Below, piece after piece: positions 20,101 to 28,959 of a DNA stretch of 64,000 nt (within the stretch, counting starts at the first letter, position 1; every line of letters begins with the position of its first letter). The DNA is from Leucobacter komagatae (GTDB taxonomy: Bacteria; Actinomycetota; Actinomycetes; Actinomycetales; Microbacteriaceae): contig NZ_VFON01000001.1 in assembly GCF_006716085.1 (NCBI RefSeq), forward strand, positions 3,100,001 through 3,164,000. Reading direction: 5' to 3'. A program made the translations under genes and the position numbers. Under the pieces are notes generated by a model, which worked only from the letters and a program-made list of their open reading frames with translations, was not told where the DNA came from and ran no database searches.

Positions 20101-20326
20101 ATGGACGGGCGCGACGTTCAGCACTGACACCCTCACCATCGGCGACGGAACGGTCGCCGAGGTCGTGCTCACCAACACGATCGCGAAGAAAGCTGCGACG
20201 GGCGGCCTGCCAGCCACCGGCGCCGGTGCGGACAACCTGCTGGCGCCTGCGGCACTCCTGCTGCTCGCAGCCGGCGGCACGCTCCTCGCAATCGTCCGCC
20301 GACGGAAGCAGAACGCGACGGCGTAA
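17159..20326 (+). CDS. LPxTG-anchored adhesin/pilin with DUF5979 repeats
   Basis: A 1055-residue cell-wall protein. The ATG at 17159 is chosen because AGAGGG lies eight bases upstream and it directly precedes a signal peptide (hydrophobic core ending at an ANA-A site near residue 40). A bacterial Ig-like adhesion region of SdrG/fibrinogen-binding type (about 45-340) is followed by two diverged DUF5979 modules (about 345-570) and four near-canonical ones (about 578-1010), each starting with a pattern like GxFxVxKxVxG and ending in a TNTI or DNPI strand. The C-terminus has LPATG, a hydrophobic helix and an RRRK tail, the sortase signal. It probably mediates contact with surfaces or mating partners. 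No sortase gene is in the window. A terminator follows immediately. Confidence 0.92.
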   Translation: MNASAIAVEHPSRLKLVLGLLLSLMVVLGLAVNAPAPANAATAMSIDNVYFENDSFPDGSRQALHINWSLPDNASAPATLVLDLPEEIRGYADSFTMVGPNGEAAGTCTVTAAQVVCEVDDAFIQANPYSVSGEFWFDVSTQLKNKEDTTHTFDFGEFSQTVDVEANPNWCTDNCEYTGQTHSKWGTYNNADDTIIWTVRLPAPQDGIEPGKQITVTDQLDTSKYEIVVADGYPRVREGGSYSYNEWGRQTVNVITKPASEVTWNGDHTTVSFESAPGWAGDPDLAEGEVGTTGSFYTVQWKVKALDGGKAGKYTNTASYTIEGEDEASTSGSATRYSGGATVVGQNFGKFQVTKELMGDTVLNPTFTVNYVAYDDTVDPNTPIDQGSFQIKSGQSYISGEYFKGTRIVLTEVQPTDPQNVTWETPVFVDADGNPITELTFSADNDNLGKITEIRLVNEANLIKSPITARKVVENPDGVTTGVDSFRIGYSRENAIEKGIQNLTGGQFILPADGTEISLDLPADVRYSFFEWFTPAPAGTTWADPVYTVNGVTYTENELVNLPLDGSIDLTVTNTITQNVGGFAVTKSVSGEGESLVPAGTEFTVNYSYTAVNGFDAGSGTVTVRAGETSPTIEGIPEGAVVTLDEVTPVNPAGGTWGEPQFDVAEFTVVKDQVVQISLDNPITWNNGNFSIVKSVTGDGAGLVGDDVAFEIDYSYVLPEDLGITPGTGTGTLTVLNDSTAVTSASLPYGTEVTLSEATPPAIAGGTWTAAEFDHSTFTIGDQTTFAVALTNTIERDLGSFSIEKSVTGSGAHLVPGGTVFTVDYSYPEGPGFDAGSGSVEVTTGEPAVVTGIPAGAVVTLTEATPASVEGGTWQPAQFTDGNVITIVKDETTQVGLENAIDLNTGAFSVAKKIDGTGKGLVGDDATFTVQYAYPAANGYDAGSGELVVAADGTAVSSAPIPYGAEVTLSEDAPGVVQGGKWTGATFSTDTLTIGDGTVAEVVLTNTIAKKAATGGLPATGAGADNLLAPAALLLLAAGGTLLAIVRRRKQNATA

Positions 20327-20338
20327 GCAGCCACCTCT

Positions 20339-20373
20339 GAGCGCCCCGTCGGACATGTTCGGACGGGGCGCTC
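20339..20373 (+). terminator. Rho-independent terminator after adhesin gene
   Basis: A perfect 12-bp inverted repeat, GAGCGCCCCGTC and GACGGGGCGCTC, with an 11-base loop, begins 12 bases after the adhesin stop codon. It is followed by only a short T-containing stretch, as is usual in high-GC actinobacteria. Confidence 0.85.
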
Positions 20374-20481
20374 GTCATTCAAAGGTACGGAGCGAAGGCG
20401 CTGCCGCAGTCGGCGCCCCATCCGTTGCGCGCTGGAGTGGCCGGGAAACTTACCTGATGCGACGACCATGCGCTCACTAGA

Positions 20482-23004
20482 ATGAACAGCATGGGGGGCT
20501 CGGCTCAAGGACGCGCACCCGTCGGACGCGCTCCGAGACTCGCCCCCGGTTATCTGCGTCGAGACCGCCTTATCACCCAGCTCGATGCTGCTCTCGGATC
20601 GAGCGTGATCCTGGTGCATGCTCCGGCAGGCGGCGGCAAGACGAACTTCGTGGCCGACTGGGTGAATCTGCGAGCGGACGATCGCACGACGGCATGGACT
20701 CGGGTCGAACGCGACACGACGACCGCCGGACTCCTCTGGGCCACTGCAGGAAGAGCCCTCGGCGTGATCGATGGCACCGTGCCGGGCAGCGCGAGCGAGC
20801 TGGCCGCCGCACTCAATGCCGACGGTTCGGACATCTCGCTGGTGATCGATGACTTCCAGTACGCCACCCCAGATGTGCAGCGCGAAGTGATGAAGTTCGC
20901 AGGCATGCTGCATACCGGGCGAATCGTGCTGCTGACACGCAGCCTCGATCCGCACCTGCTGTCTCTGCTCCGCGTGCAGCTGCACATCTCGATGTTCACC
21001 GCACAAGACCTGGCCTATACGGAGTCGGAGATCGCGAGCCTCATCACCAGCCGCGATACTTCTGCCGATGCGATGCAGCAGAGAGACGCTGCGACGCTCC
21101 TTCACCTCACCGGCGGCATCCCGATCCTCGTCCGCCTGCTTCTCGACATGGGCACCGAGCCCCCGCCGCAGGGCTGGGGTAGAGCGATCGACGCATGGGT
21201 TTCGGAGCTGGTCGTCGATGAGTATCGGGACGCCGCACTGCGGCTCTCGCTCGTTCCAGCGGCCGACGGAGCGCTTACCCAGCACCTGACGGGGCACGAG
21301 CCGCCACAACGACTACTTGAAATGCTCGCGCGCGACGGCCTCGGCCATGTGGACCGGCACGGATACTTCGAGTTCCACGAAGTCATCCGGTCAGCGCTGC
21401 AACGTCAGGCCCGCAACGTGCTCCCTGACGCCACTATTCGTGAGTTGCGCACGGCTGCGACCAGGTATCTCAGTAACGACGTGAATCAGGTAGGGCGCAC
21501 GCTCGCGCTCCTCACCGAATCGGGCCGGAGCGGCGAACTCTGGCCGTTGTTCGCGGCCACGTTCGCCGACATCGTGCCCGAAGGCGCCGGAGCCTCGTTG
21601 TCTTCCATGCTGCCGAGCACCTTGAGCACCGACGCGACCGTCGCTGCCATCACCGCCGTCATCCAGAGCGCGCGGGAACCCATTCCGTCGATCGCGCTAC
21701 TCCGCATGGTCGATGAGGCTCTCGCCGACCTGGAGAGCCAGCCCCCGCCCAGCGACCCCGAGTCAGCGGTATACCGCGAGCTCGCTATCCTCGCCCTGCT
21801 CAGATCCGCGAAACGCCACGTCGCTGGCGCTACACGAGCGCACCGACTCGTCGAACTCGTCGGTGCGCTCGACCCGCACTCCACCACCGGCGTGTGGGAC
21901 GCCGCCTATTGGGGGCTGCTCTATTCGACGGTCACACTGGCTCTTGCCGGAAACCTGGTACGGGCGGAGGAGATCCTGCCAGCACTCGGTGCCGATCAGG
22001 ACCAACGGCGCATCACTCGTGGCATCGCGCAGCGAGCATTCATCTACGCCAATCGTGGTGAGATCGGGCCCGCAGCCGTGCTGCTGGATCAGGTCGGCGA
22101 CGAGCTCTCAGGCTTCACACCCTGGGAGGGCAGGCTAGCGATCACCCGGGCAGCGGTGCAACTCGAAGAGGGAGACGCGAGGCAGGCTCAAGCCACCCTG
22201 CGTGCCATCGAACCCAAGCTCCACGAAGTGCTCGAGTGGCCCTATGCACTGATCGTGCTCTCCCGCACGCACATCGCCCTCGACCCCACCGCCGGCATTG
22301 AGGACCTGGACCGTCTCATGCGCATCCACGGGAGACAGCCAACATCGCCCGCAGTGCTTGATCTGCTGAAGTCGGCGCTGGGAGACCTCGCACTAGCCGC
22401 AGGCGATGTGCAGCGCGCGATCCGAACGGTCGGAAACCCGGCTGAGGCCGACATCGCCAGGCGCCTCACCGCCGCACGCATCGGACTCATCACCCGCAAC
22501 CCCGACAACGTCACAGACCTGCAGAAGCTGACCCAGCAAGAAGACGTCTGGCCGCGACTGCGTGCGCAGGCATTCTTGCTGCTCGCCGTTCACCTCCATC
22601 GCCAAGGAGACGCGCAACACGCCGGACTCGCACTCAAGCGGGCACTCACGATCACATCGGGACAGAAGATCCGCCTGATCCACTCCCTCACCCCATACTC
22701 GGAACTCCAGGCAATCGCGTCGGTGGCCGGCATCGAACTACCGGCCAACGTCAACAGCACGAACCCCCTCGAGCTCCCGCTCACCGAGGTCGCCCTGACC
22801 GAACGCGAATCGAACCTGCTCCGCCGACTCGCCTCACCCGACCGGCTCCGAGACATCGCGGAGCAAGAATACGTCACCTTGCACACCATCAAGTCCCAGG
22901 CCTCGAGCATCTACCGCAAACTCGGCGTGAAATCCCGTCGGGCAGCCATCAACGAGGCCCACCAACGCGGGCTCCTCGACGGGCGAGAAAACCGCGAAAT
23001 ATAG
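20482..23004 (+). CDS. MalT-like STAND regulator with LuxR HTH
   Basis: An 840-residue large ATP-binding LuxR-type activator. The N-terminal NTPase has Walker A APAGGGKT (47-54) and Walker B LVIDDFQ (about 120-126), followed by helical arm and TPR-like repeats (about 330-750). The C-terminal LuxR helix-turn-helix covers about 770-835: LTERESNLLRRLAS, then EYVTLHTIKSQASSIYRKLGVKS split over its helices. Such proteins oligomerise on ligand and ATP binding and activate nearby genes. It follows the adhesin gene after a terminator and is transcribed the same way, so it is the best candidate regulator of the surface-protein gene; this is positional inference. Length is typical of the family (about 800-900 residues). 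Confidence 0.9.
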   Translation: MNSMGGSAQGRAPVGRAPRLAPGYLRRDRLITQLDAALGSSVILVHAPAGGGKTNFVADWVNLRADDRTTAWTRVERDTTTAGLLWATAGRALGVIDGTVPGSASELAAALNADGSDISLVIDDFQYATPDVQREVMKFAGMLHTGRIVLLTRSLDPHLLSLLRVQLHISMFTAQDLAYTESEIASLITSRDTSADAMQQRDAATLLHLTGGIPILVRLLLDMGTEPPPQGWGRAIDAWVSELVVDEYRDAALRLSLVPAADGALTQHLTGHEPPQRLLEMLARDGLGHVDRHGYFEFHEVIRSALQRQARNVLPDATIRELRTAATRYLSNDVNQVGRTLALLTESGRSGELWPLFAATFADIVPEGAGASLSSMLPSTLSTDATVAAITAVIQSAREPIPSIALLRMVDEALADLESQPPPSDPESAVYRELAILALLRSAKRHVAGATRAHRLVELVGALDPHSTTGVWDAAYWGLLYSTVTLALAGNLVRAEEILPALGADQDQRRITRGIAQRAFIYANRGEIGPAAVLLDQVGDELSGFTPWEGRLAITRAAVQLEEGDARQAQATLRAIEPKLHEVLEWPYALIVLSRTHIALDPTAGIEDLDRLMRIHGRQPTSPAVLDLLKSALGDLALAAGDVQRAIRTVGNPAEADIARRLTAARIGLITRNPDNVTDLQKLTQQEDVWPRLRAQAFLLLAVHLHRQGDAQHAGLALKRALTITSGQKIRLIHSLTPYSELQAIASVAGIELPANVNSTNPLELPLTEVALTERESNLLRRLASPDRLRDIAEQEYVTLHTIKSQASSIYRKLGVKSRRAAINEAHQRGLLDGRENREI

Positions 23005-23018
23005 CAACGAAGCCATAC

Positions 23019-23480
23019 TTAGGCGGTCTTGCCAAACCCGACCCCTGAACGGCCCCAGTAGTCCGGTGGCATGACGTTGCGCGCAAATGCGATACTTCTA
23101 GCGGGCATCCCGTTGCTTGTCATGAGCCAGATCGGTTTTGCGCTCCTTGCACTTGATAAACCGGCCTTCGCCTTCATGATCAGGCGGCGATTGATGAACT
23201 CCGCATCCGACAGCGAATCGCTCACCTCGGCAGGCTCTGGCCCGGTCTCGATCAGCGGTTCCAGCACCGTGCCCGCGGGCGGATAGGAACGGTGCTCGAT
23301 CCAGTACCGGCCCGGTGGCGTGAGACAGGCCCGCCACTGCTTCTCGTACCCGCGATCGAGCTGGATCAGGCCTCGCCCAGCCGGTGACGCCGCCGTCTGC
23401 TTGTAGCGTTCGACGGGTTCTTCGCCAGCGAGGCGGCCAGCGGCAATCCATTCCAGGACCGCGTCCTGGGGATCGTTCAT
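23019..23480 (-). CDS. MNDP-type element protein, probably degenerate copy
   Basis: A 153-residue frame from the ATG at 23480. Its first 65 residues (MNDPQDAVLEWIAAG onward, including GRGLIQLDRGYEKQWRACLTP) are almost identical to the broken gene at 16.1-16.7 kb and related to the N-terminus of the intact 274-residue gene at 34.3 kb. The C-terminal half differs from both and ends in a run resembling random readthrough, so the copy is likely truncated. It converges on the MalT-like gene, 15 bp apart. The three copies mark past recombination or several related insertions. Confidence 0.5.
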   Translation of the reverse strand: MNDPQDAVLEWIAAGRLAGEEPVERYKQTAASPAGRGLIQLDRGYEKQWRACLTPPGRYWIEHRSYPPAGTVLEPLIETGPEPAEVSDSLSDAEFINRRLIMKAKAGLSSARSAKPIWLMTSNGMPARSIAFARNVMPPDYWGRSGVGFGKTA

Positions 23481-23706
23481 CGCTGACCTCACACCACGAT
23501 TCTCCCGCCAGCACCAGCTATTGGCCAGGACGCAAGCGAACACGGCTCCTGTAGCAGACCCGTCTATTGGATGCGCTACAGCTTTCCTCAGCGGTGAGGG
23601 CCGCCCGGTTCTGAGCCTGGATCTGCCGCTCCAGCCACACACTGCGCCCCGCCGGTAGGATCACGCAGAGGATCAGCCAACGCGAGAGGCGAGAGGGAAG
23701 GGGCAG

Positions 23707-23952
23707 ATGAAGAAGCGGATCATCGATCGGGCTGCGATCAAGCGTGCCACCCAACGCTCCACGTGCGACTCAGCAGCCCTGGAAGATCGCGTCGTGCCTC
23801 CGGGATTCGAGCGTTCCGATCAGGCGGAAAAGTATCTGGCCGAGTGCCGCGAACGCGCCAGCAATCATGCGAGTTCAGTCAGGCCCGCACCGCAGCTCCT
23901 CCGCCGGCTGTACCCAGGTTCCGGAGCAGTCAGCTTCGCCAATCTGGACTGA
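23707..23952 (+). CDS. Small basic protein upstream of integrase
   Basis: An 81-residue protein with a very strong ribosome site (AGGGAAGGGG, six bases from the ATG). The N-terminus is basic (MKKRIIDRAAIKRATQR) and the middle is helical and charged (SDQAEKYLAECRERASNH). I do not recognise it. Its place 75 bp before the integrase, on the same strand, suits an excisionase-like accessory protein, but no helix-turn-helix is obvious. It may be cotranscribed with the integrase. Confidence 0.5.
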   Translation: MKKRIIDRAAIKRATQRSTCDSAALEDRVVPPGFERSDQAEKYLAECRERASNHASSVRPAPQLLRRLYPGSGAVSFANLD

Positions 23953-24027
23953 TGCAATCAATCCAGAGAATCACTTTCCGGCACCACCCTAGAGTCCCCG
24001 CCTCATGCTGCACGCGCGAGGTGCGGC

Positions 24028-25209
24028 ATGGCTAGGCCCCGCACTCCGATCGGCACCTTCGGGAAGATCAGCCACCGCAGGATCAAGAAGGGCGTGTGCC
24101 AAGCCCGAGCACGCTACCGCGATTGGGATGGGAAGCTGCGAGCGGTGCAGTGCACCGGGACGACGAAAGCGGCAGCCGAGCTCGCACTCAAACGTAAGCT
24201 CTCCGAACGGTCGCTCTTCCAACCAGGGTTTGCCGGACTCAGCGCCGACAGCACGTTCGCGAAGCTCGTGGACTACTGGCTTGAGGACATGGAAGTCGAA
24301 GACCGGCTCTCACGAACCACCCGGAACCTCTACGAGCGAAACATGCGAACCCTCGTCGCTCCGTCGTTCGCTGAGCTCACGCTACGCGAGATTGGAGTCG
24401 CACGTTGCGACTACTTCCTGAAACAACTCGCGAAGCAAAGCTATAACCGTGCCCGTCAGGCTCGCGTGGTTCTGCGCCTCGCGCTCGGACTCGCAGTGCG
24501 GCACGAAGCGATCCCACGCAATCCAATGGATCACGTTTCCCGGCTGCGCCGACCCGCCCGCACTCCTGATGCGTTCGAGGACTCGGAGATCGAACTGATC
24601 CGCGAGGCTGTGCGCGACTGGGAAGAGCGGAAGATCATGGCTGGCCCGAAGCCAGACGGACAGCTCGGGCAGATCATCGAAGTGCTCCTCGGTACTTCTG
24701 TTCGGATCGGCGAAGTGCTCGCGATCCGTATCCGAGACCTCAACCTCCGGGGCGCGATCCCGACAGTACGGATCACAGGCACGATCGTCAGCAGGAAGGG
24801 TGAACCGACCCACCGTCAAGATCATCCGAAGACCTCACGCTCGGTGCGGACGATCGCACTGCCGCAGTTCGCGGTGGCCGCGATCCGCGCACGGCTCAAG
24901 AAACGGCTCTCGATTGACCCCGATGCGCTCCTGTTCTGCAACCGCAACGGCGACCCACTCACAACGAACAACGTCCGCCGCCGACTCCGCGACGTGATGG
25001 ATAAAGCAGGGCTGAGTGGCGTGACCCCGCATCGATTCCGTCGTACCGGAGCGACTGCAATCAACAAGGCCGGCGGTATCGGCCTCGCAGCCGAACTCCT
25101 CGGGCACACCGACTCACGGATCACGATCCAGCACTACATCGTGCGTGATGATCTCGTGAACCCCGCCACCGCCCGGATGCTCGAAGAACGATTTGGGGGG
25201 AGGGCGTAG
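24028..25209 (+). CDS. int: Tyrosine recombinase integrase
   Basis: A 393-residue phage-type integrase that cuts and rejoins att sites. The N-terminus (about 5-60) is an arm-binding AP2-like region; a SAM-like core-binding domain covers about 75-165; the catalytic domain follows. Catalytic residues in order: Arg226 (TSVRIGE), a lysine in the 255-270 loop, His335 and Arg338 (HRFRR), His360 (LLGHTD) and the nucleophile Tyr370 (QHYIV). It looks intact. The defence cassettes begin 130 bp downstream on the same strand and a displaced tRNA 3' end lies at 32.4 kb, so this enzyme, or relatives of it, may have built the island. Confidence 0.95.
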   Translation: MARPRTPIGTFGKISHRRIKKGVCQARARYRDWDGKLRAVQCTGTTKAAAELALKRKLSERSLFQPGFAGLSADSTFAKLVDYWLEDMEVEDRLSRTTRNLYERNMRTLVAPSFAELTLREIGVARCDYFLKQLAKQSYNRARQARVVLRLALGLAVRHEAIPRNPMDHVSRLRRPARTPDAFEDSEIELIREAVRDWEERKIMAGPKPDGQLGQIIEVLLGTSVRIGEVLAIRIRDLNLRGAIPTVRITGTIVSRKGEPTHRQDHPKTSRSVRTIALPQFAVAAIRARLKKRLSIDPDALLFCNRNGDPLTTNNVRRRLRDVMDKAGLSGVTPHRFRRTGATAINKAGGIGLAAELLGHTDSRITIQHYIVRDDLVNPATARMLEERFGGRA

Positions 25210-25341
25210 TTCAGAGTCGGAAGCATGCCCATTGCGAGTGTGCGCCGCTCGACTTGCGTGGTAAATGTCTGAGGTTCATGCGATGGTGTTACCGCGAGCA
25301 CCTACCAGTCTTAAGAACACAATGAGGATAGGGTGGTAATC

Positions 25342-26499
25342 ATGTCAGATGCATCGCGCAAAGGTTACCAATCGGAGGGCGGTCTGGAGCGAGCCGTCAT
25401 TGATCTGGTGAGGGTCGGTACTCGTGGCCATGGTGCAGGGGTTCGGCAGGTTGCATCGCGCCTGATGCGTGCGGTTCCTCCTGGTGTTGAGGATGTTGAG
25501 TCGTTTCGAGATGCGATGCACAGCGCGATCTCCGCGGGAGTTGACGGTACCGGGCTGAGGTACGTTGCCGGCGCCGTACCGACCGAGGATGACAGTGCCA
25601 AACCGTTGGTCGACATCGACCTCCTCCCGGATGGTGATGGGCTGATGCTCGCCGACGACACGATGAGCCAGCTTCGTGAGGTAGTCCGTGAACGCGAACG
25701 AGCGGACGACCTCCGCCGAGCCGGAGTGGGACTCACTCGAACGCTTTTGCTGAGCGGTCCTCCTGGAGTGGGGAAGACAATGACAGCGCGTTGGCTTGCT
25801 CAATCCCTTGCTCTTCCGTTGCTCTCGCTCGATCTGTCCTCGGTCGTGTCAAGCTATCTTGGGACTTCCGGACGGAATATCAAGTCTGTCCTGGACTATG
25901 CCAAGACAGGTCCCTGCGTTCTTCTGCTGGATGAATTCGACGCGATCGCGAAGAGACGTGACGATGATTCCGATATTGGGGAACTCAAACGAATCGTCAA
26001 CGTCATTCTGGTTGAGCTTGATCGGTGGCCTGATACGAGCTTACTGATCGCAGCTACGAATCACCCTCAACTGCTGGATGCCGCAGTCGGACGCCGATTT
26101 GATCGCGCTCTCGCGCTGCCGCTGCCTGGTCGGGTCGAACGAGCAGCAATCCTTGCCAACCTCGCTGCGACAGCTCAAGCTGTCGATCAAGAAATCCTTG
26201 AACTTGTGACGGAACTCACCGCTGACCAAAGCAGCTCCGACCTCACTCGGTTCTGGTCTCTTGCAAACCGGCGTTCCGTGCTCAACGATTCCAACTTGTC
26301 AGATGAATTGATTAGTGAACTAGCCCGTCAAGTCCAAGACACGGGTGCGGGACGTGACCGGCTTTTCCTTGCGATGCGCGACATACTAAAGGTGTCGAAC
26401 CGGCAGATCGCAAGTCTGACCGGCGTTAGCCACCCCACCGTGGCTAATGGCATCAAGCGAGCAGAAGGAGCCAACGATGGCGGCCGTTCGGAGCACTGA
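25342..26499 (+). CDS. AAA+ ATPase paired with subtilisin-like protease
   Basis: A 385-residue AAA+ ATPase. Walker A is GPPGVGKT (about 138-145), Walker B LLLDEFDA (about 192-199), sensor 1 AATNHPQ, and arginine-finger region GRRFDRAL, as in the spastin/FtsH-like clade. The N-terminal 90 residues form a helical domain. The last 40 residues hold a helix-turn-helix (SNRQIASLTGVSHPTVANGIKR), unusual at this position. The ATG at 25342 follows a GGGTGG stretch. It overlaps the protease gene by 23 bp. The pair is probably one system in which the ATPase recognises or feeds substrates to the protease, or gates it on infection. Function is inference from family and location in a defence island. Confidence 0.85.
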   Translation: MSDASRKGYQSEGGLERAVIDLVRVGTRGHGAGVRQVASRLMRAVPPGVEDVESFRDAMHSAISAGVDGTGLRYVAGAVPTEDDSAKPLVDIDLLPDGDGLMLADDTMSQLREVVRERERADDLRRAGVGLTRTLLLSGPPGVGKTMTARWLAQSLALPLLSLDLSSVVSSYLGTSGRNIKSVLDYAKTGPCVLLLDEFDAIAKRRDDDSDIGELKRIVNVILVELDRWPDTSLLIAATNHPQLLDAAVGRRFDRALALPLPGRVERAAILANLAATAQAVDQEILELVTELTADQSSSDLTRFWSLANRRSVLNDSNLSDELISELARQVQDTGAGRDRLFLAMRDILKVSNRQIASLTGVSHPTVANGIKRAEGANDGGRSEH

Positions 26500-28861
26500 C
26501 GGGATCTCACGTCCACTACTCGTCAACGGCGAAGCCCTACGCCTCGATGTTCAGGCCCCCAACCCAGGTGGCGGTGACAAGTACGAACCTCAGACCGTAG
26601 AGGCGGCTCAAGAACTGCTCATCCCACAGATCAACGAGGCAGCAGAGCAGGCGGAAGCCCTCTCTCCTCGCCTGCGAGCAAGCGACCGCGTGTATGTCGA
26701 AGCGAAACTGCTCCCCAACTACCTCGCCGCTTCGTATTTTCCGACCGAGTTGCTATCTCACGTCGGTGCTACCCCGGTTGGCTCACGAGCTGATACCGGG
26801 CTGTATGTCACCAAGAAGAAGAGAGTCAAGAGTCAGACGAGGCGGCTCATCTTCGCTGTCTCCGATGACGGCTTGCGTGAGCTTCGCCGACTCATCACCC
26901 AGGGCGGACGGAACCGCACCGAGAACCAAGCTTTCGCCCAAATCCGCGAGTTAAGCGAAATCTCCTTACCGCGGCAGTCCGATGTACTTCGCACACCGGA
27001 TCAGAGCGCAGATGCATCATCGCTTCGGCGAGTCTGGGAGGCCGTGCTGCACCCTCGCGCATCCAGCCTGGGCGACGCGATACCGCTGGAGGACGACACA
27101 CTCGAGCGCTGGTTCGACCTCATCGGTAGCGAAGGCGGTGAGGTGCACCGCGACTTCGTTCGTACCGTTGGCGGCCTCACATTCACCCCGGTGAGCCTCG
27201 ACGCTGATCGGGCCGAACATCTCTCTCGTTTCAACCCGTTACGTGTTCTTCGACCCATGCCGGCGATCCGACCTCGGCCCCGTTTTGGTACTCGGAGTGT
27301 TCTGCGTCTTGCTGCGCCGGCCTCACGCCAACCTGTGATGACCGACGTGTCTGTAGCTGTCTTCGATGGTGGTGTTGACACCGCTCGACGCGCCAATGGT
27401 CTTTTTTCCGTTGCAGCCAAAGACCTCACCCCTGAGCCGGCCGACCAAGGCGAACTCGATCACGGCACCGGCGTGACCGGAGCTGTTCTGTACGGCCTCG
27501 TAGAGCCGGGCGATCAAGCGCCCACACCGCCGCTGCCCGTGGCCAGCTATCGTGTCCTTCCTGCTCCGCAGATCCCTGGCGATCTCGAAGGCTACTGGGT
27601 GCTCGACCGCATCAAGGAATCGATCAAGGCCGGTGGCCACCGACTCGTCAACCTGAGCCTGGGCCCTACTCTGGCTGTCGAAGATGACATGGAACCGAAC
27701 CGTTGGACGAGCGAACTCGATCAGCTCGCATGGGACGATGACGTGCTTTTCGTGGTCGCTGCGGGCAACGATGGTGACCAGGATCGAGATCTTGGGTTGC
27801 ACCGGGTGCAGGTCCCTGCGGACATGGCCAATGGCCTCGCGGTCGGCGCCTGCGACGCTCCGTCTCCGGAGAAGCCCTGGGCGCGTGCACCTTACTCATC
27901 CATGGGGCCAGGGCGCCACGGCGCTCGCGTTCAGCCGCTGGGTGTCCAGTTCGGTGGAGCAGAAAAACGCATGTTCAACATCGTTCGTGCTGACGGGAGT
28001 TTCCTCGAAGCCGCTGGCACGAGCTTCGCTGCACCCGTGACCACGCACGCGCTCGCAGACCTCGTCACGCGACTCCCCAGGGTCAACAGCAGCGTCCTGC
28101 GCGCATTCGCCACTCACTTCGCGGAGCGCCCAACTCAGCATGTGAAGCTTCGCGACGAGGTCGGGTACGGGCGACAGCCTCTGACTTTTGAAGACCTGAT
28201 GGAATGTGGGCCCAACGAAGCTCACGTTCTCTACGTCGATGACATCGAGCGAGGCGATTTGCTCGGCTATCAGATCCCGGTCGCGGGGCAGCTTTCGAGC
28301 GACGTGAAACTGCAAATCACTCTCGCATACGCGTCACCCGTCGATCCAACACAACCCACCGAATACACCAGTGCCTCACTCGAAATGGTGATGCGACCAC
28401 ACCATCGCATGCATTCGTTCCGCCCGCCCAAGGGATCGAACGCGAAGAGTCGGACTCTTGACATCAGCGGCCTGGACGCGCGCGCACTGCTCACTCAAGG
28501 ATGGACGCCCAGTCAGGAACCGGTTACCAAGACCCTCGGCAGCGCCAAGGCTGGAGCATCCGAGGCGCAACTGCGTGATAGCGGCAAGTGGGAGACCGTG
28601 CGACACTACCGCGTGACGCTGAAACCCGGGGAAGTAGAACTACCCCGCCTTGAGGTGTCATACGTCGCACGTCGAAGCGGGGCACTAGATAACTCGCCGA
28701 CAACCATTCCGTTCGCCTTGATCGTATCCGTTGTTGATGAGTCATCAACCGATGACATCTACGATTCTGTCCGAGCACAGTTCACCGCGCTGAGGCCAGC
28801 TCAACGTGCACGCACGCGGCTTCGGCCCCGAGGATCTGGCGCCGATCCCCACTGGTACTAA
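26477..28861 (+). CDS. S8 subtilisin-like serine protease, cytoplasmic
   Basis: A 794-residue protease without a signal peptide. AAGGAG lies six bases before the ATG at 26477, which fixes the start inside the end of the ATPase gene. An N-terminal domain of about 280 residues contains RVYVEAKLLPNYLAASYFPT. The S8 domain has Asp297 (VAVFDGGVD), His329 (DHGTGVTGAV), the oxyanion region VVAAGNDGD and Ser516 (AAGTSFAAPVT). A C-terminal beta-rich domain of about 230 residues follows. The full triad predicts an active enzyme acting inside the cell, probably restrained until triggered by the AAA+ partner. It could kill the infected cell or destroy phage proteins. Confidence 0.88.
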   Translation: MAAVRSTDGISRPLLVNGEALRLDVQAPNPGGGDKYEPQTVEAAQELLIPQINEAAEQAEALSPRLRASDRVYVEAKLLPNYLAASYFPTELLSHVGATPVGSRADTGLYVTKKKRVKSQTRRLIFAVSDDGLRELRRLITQGGRNRTENQAFAQIRELSEISLPRQSDVLRTPDQSADASSLRRVWEAVLHPRASSLGDAIPLEDDTLERWFDLIGSEGGEVHRDFVRTVGGLTFTPVSLDADRAEHLSRFNPLRVLRPMPAIRPRPRFGTRSVLRLAAPASRQPVMTDVSVAVFDGGVDTARRANGLFSVAAKDLTPEPADQGELDHGTGVTGAVLYGLVEPGDQAPTPPLPVASYRVLPAPQIPGDLEGYWVLDRIKESIKAGGHRLVNLSLGPTLAVEDDMEPNRWTSELDQLAWDDDVLFVVAAGNDGDQDRDLGLHRVQVPADMANGLAVGACDAPSPEKPWARAPYSSMGPGRHGARVQPLGVQFGGAEKRMFNIVRADGSFLEAAGTSFAAPVTTHALADLVTRLPRVNSSVLRAFATHFAERPTQHVKLRDEVGYGRQPLTFEDLMECGPNEAHVLYVDDIERGDLLGYQIPVAGQLSSDVKLQITLAYASPVDPTQPTEYTSASLEMVMRPHHRMHSFRPPKGSNAKSRTLDISGLDARALLTQGWTPSQEPVTKTLGSAKAGASEAQLRDSGKWETVRHYRVTLKPGEVELPRLEVSYVARRSGALDNSPTTIPFALIVSVVDESSTDDIYDSVRAQFTALRPAQRARTRLRPRGSGADPHWY

Positions 28862-28959
28862 GCCCTCTCTGAGCCGGAGATACTGATCGCGTTCCGGGCA
28901 ACGAAACACTGAACACGTATAAGTAGGCTTGGAGCCCAGAGATGAAGAAAGGTGCGTGA

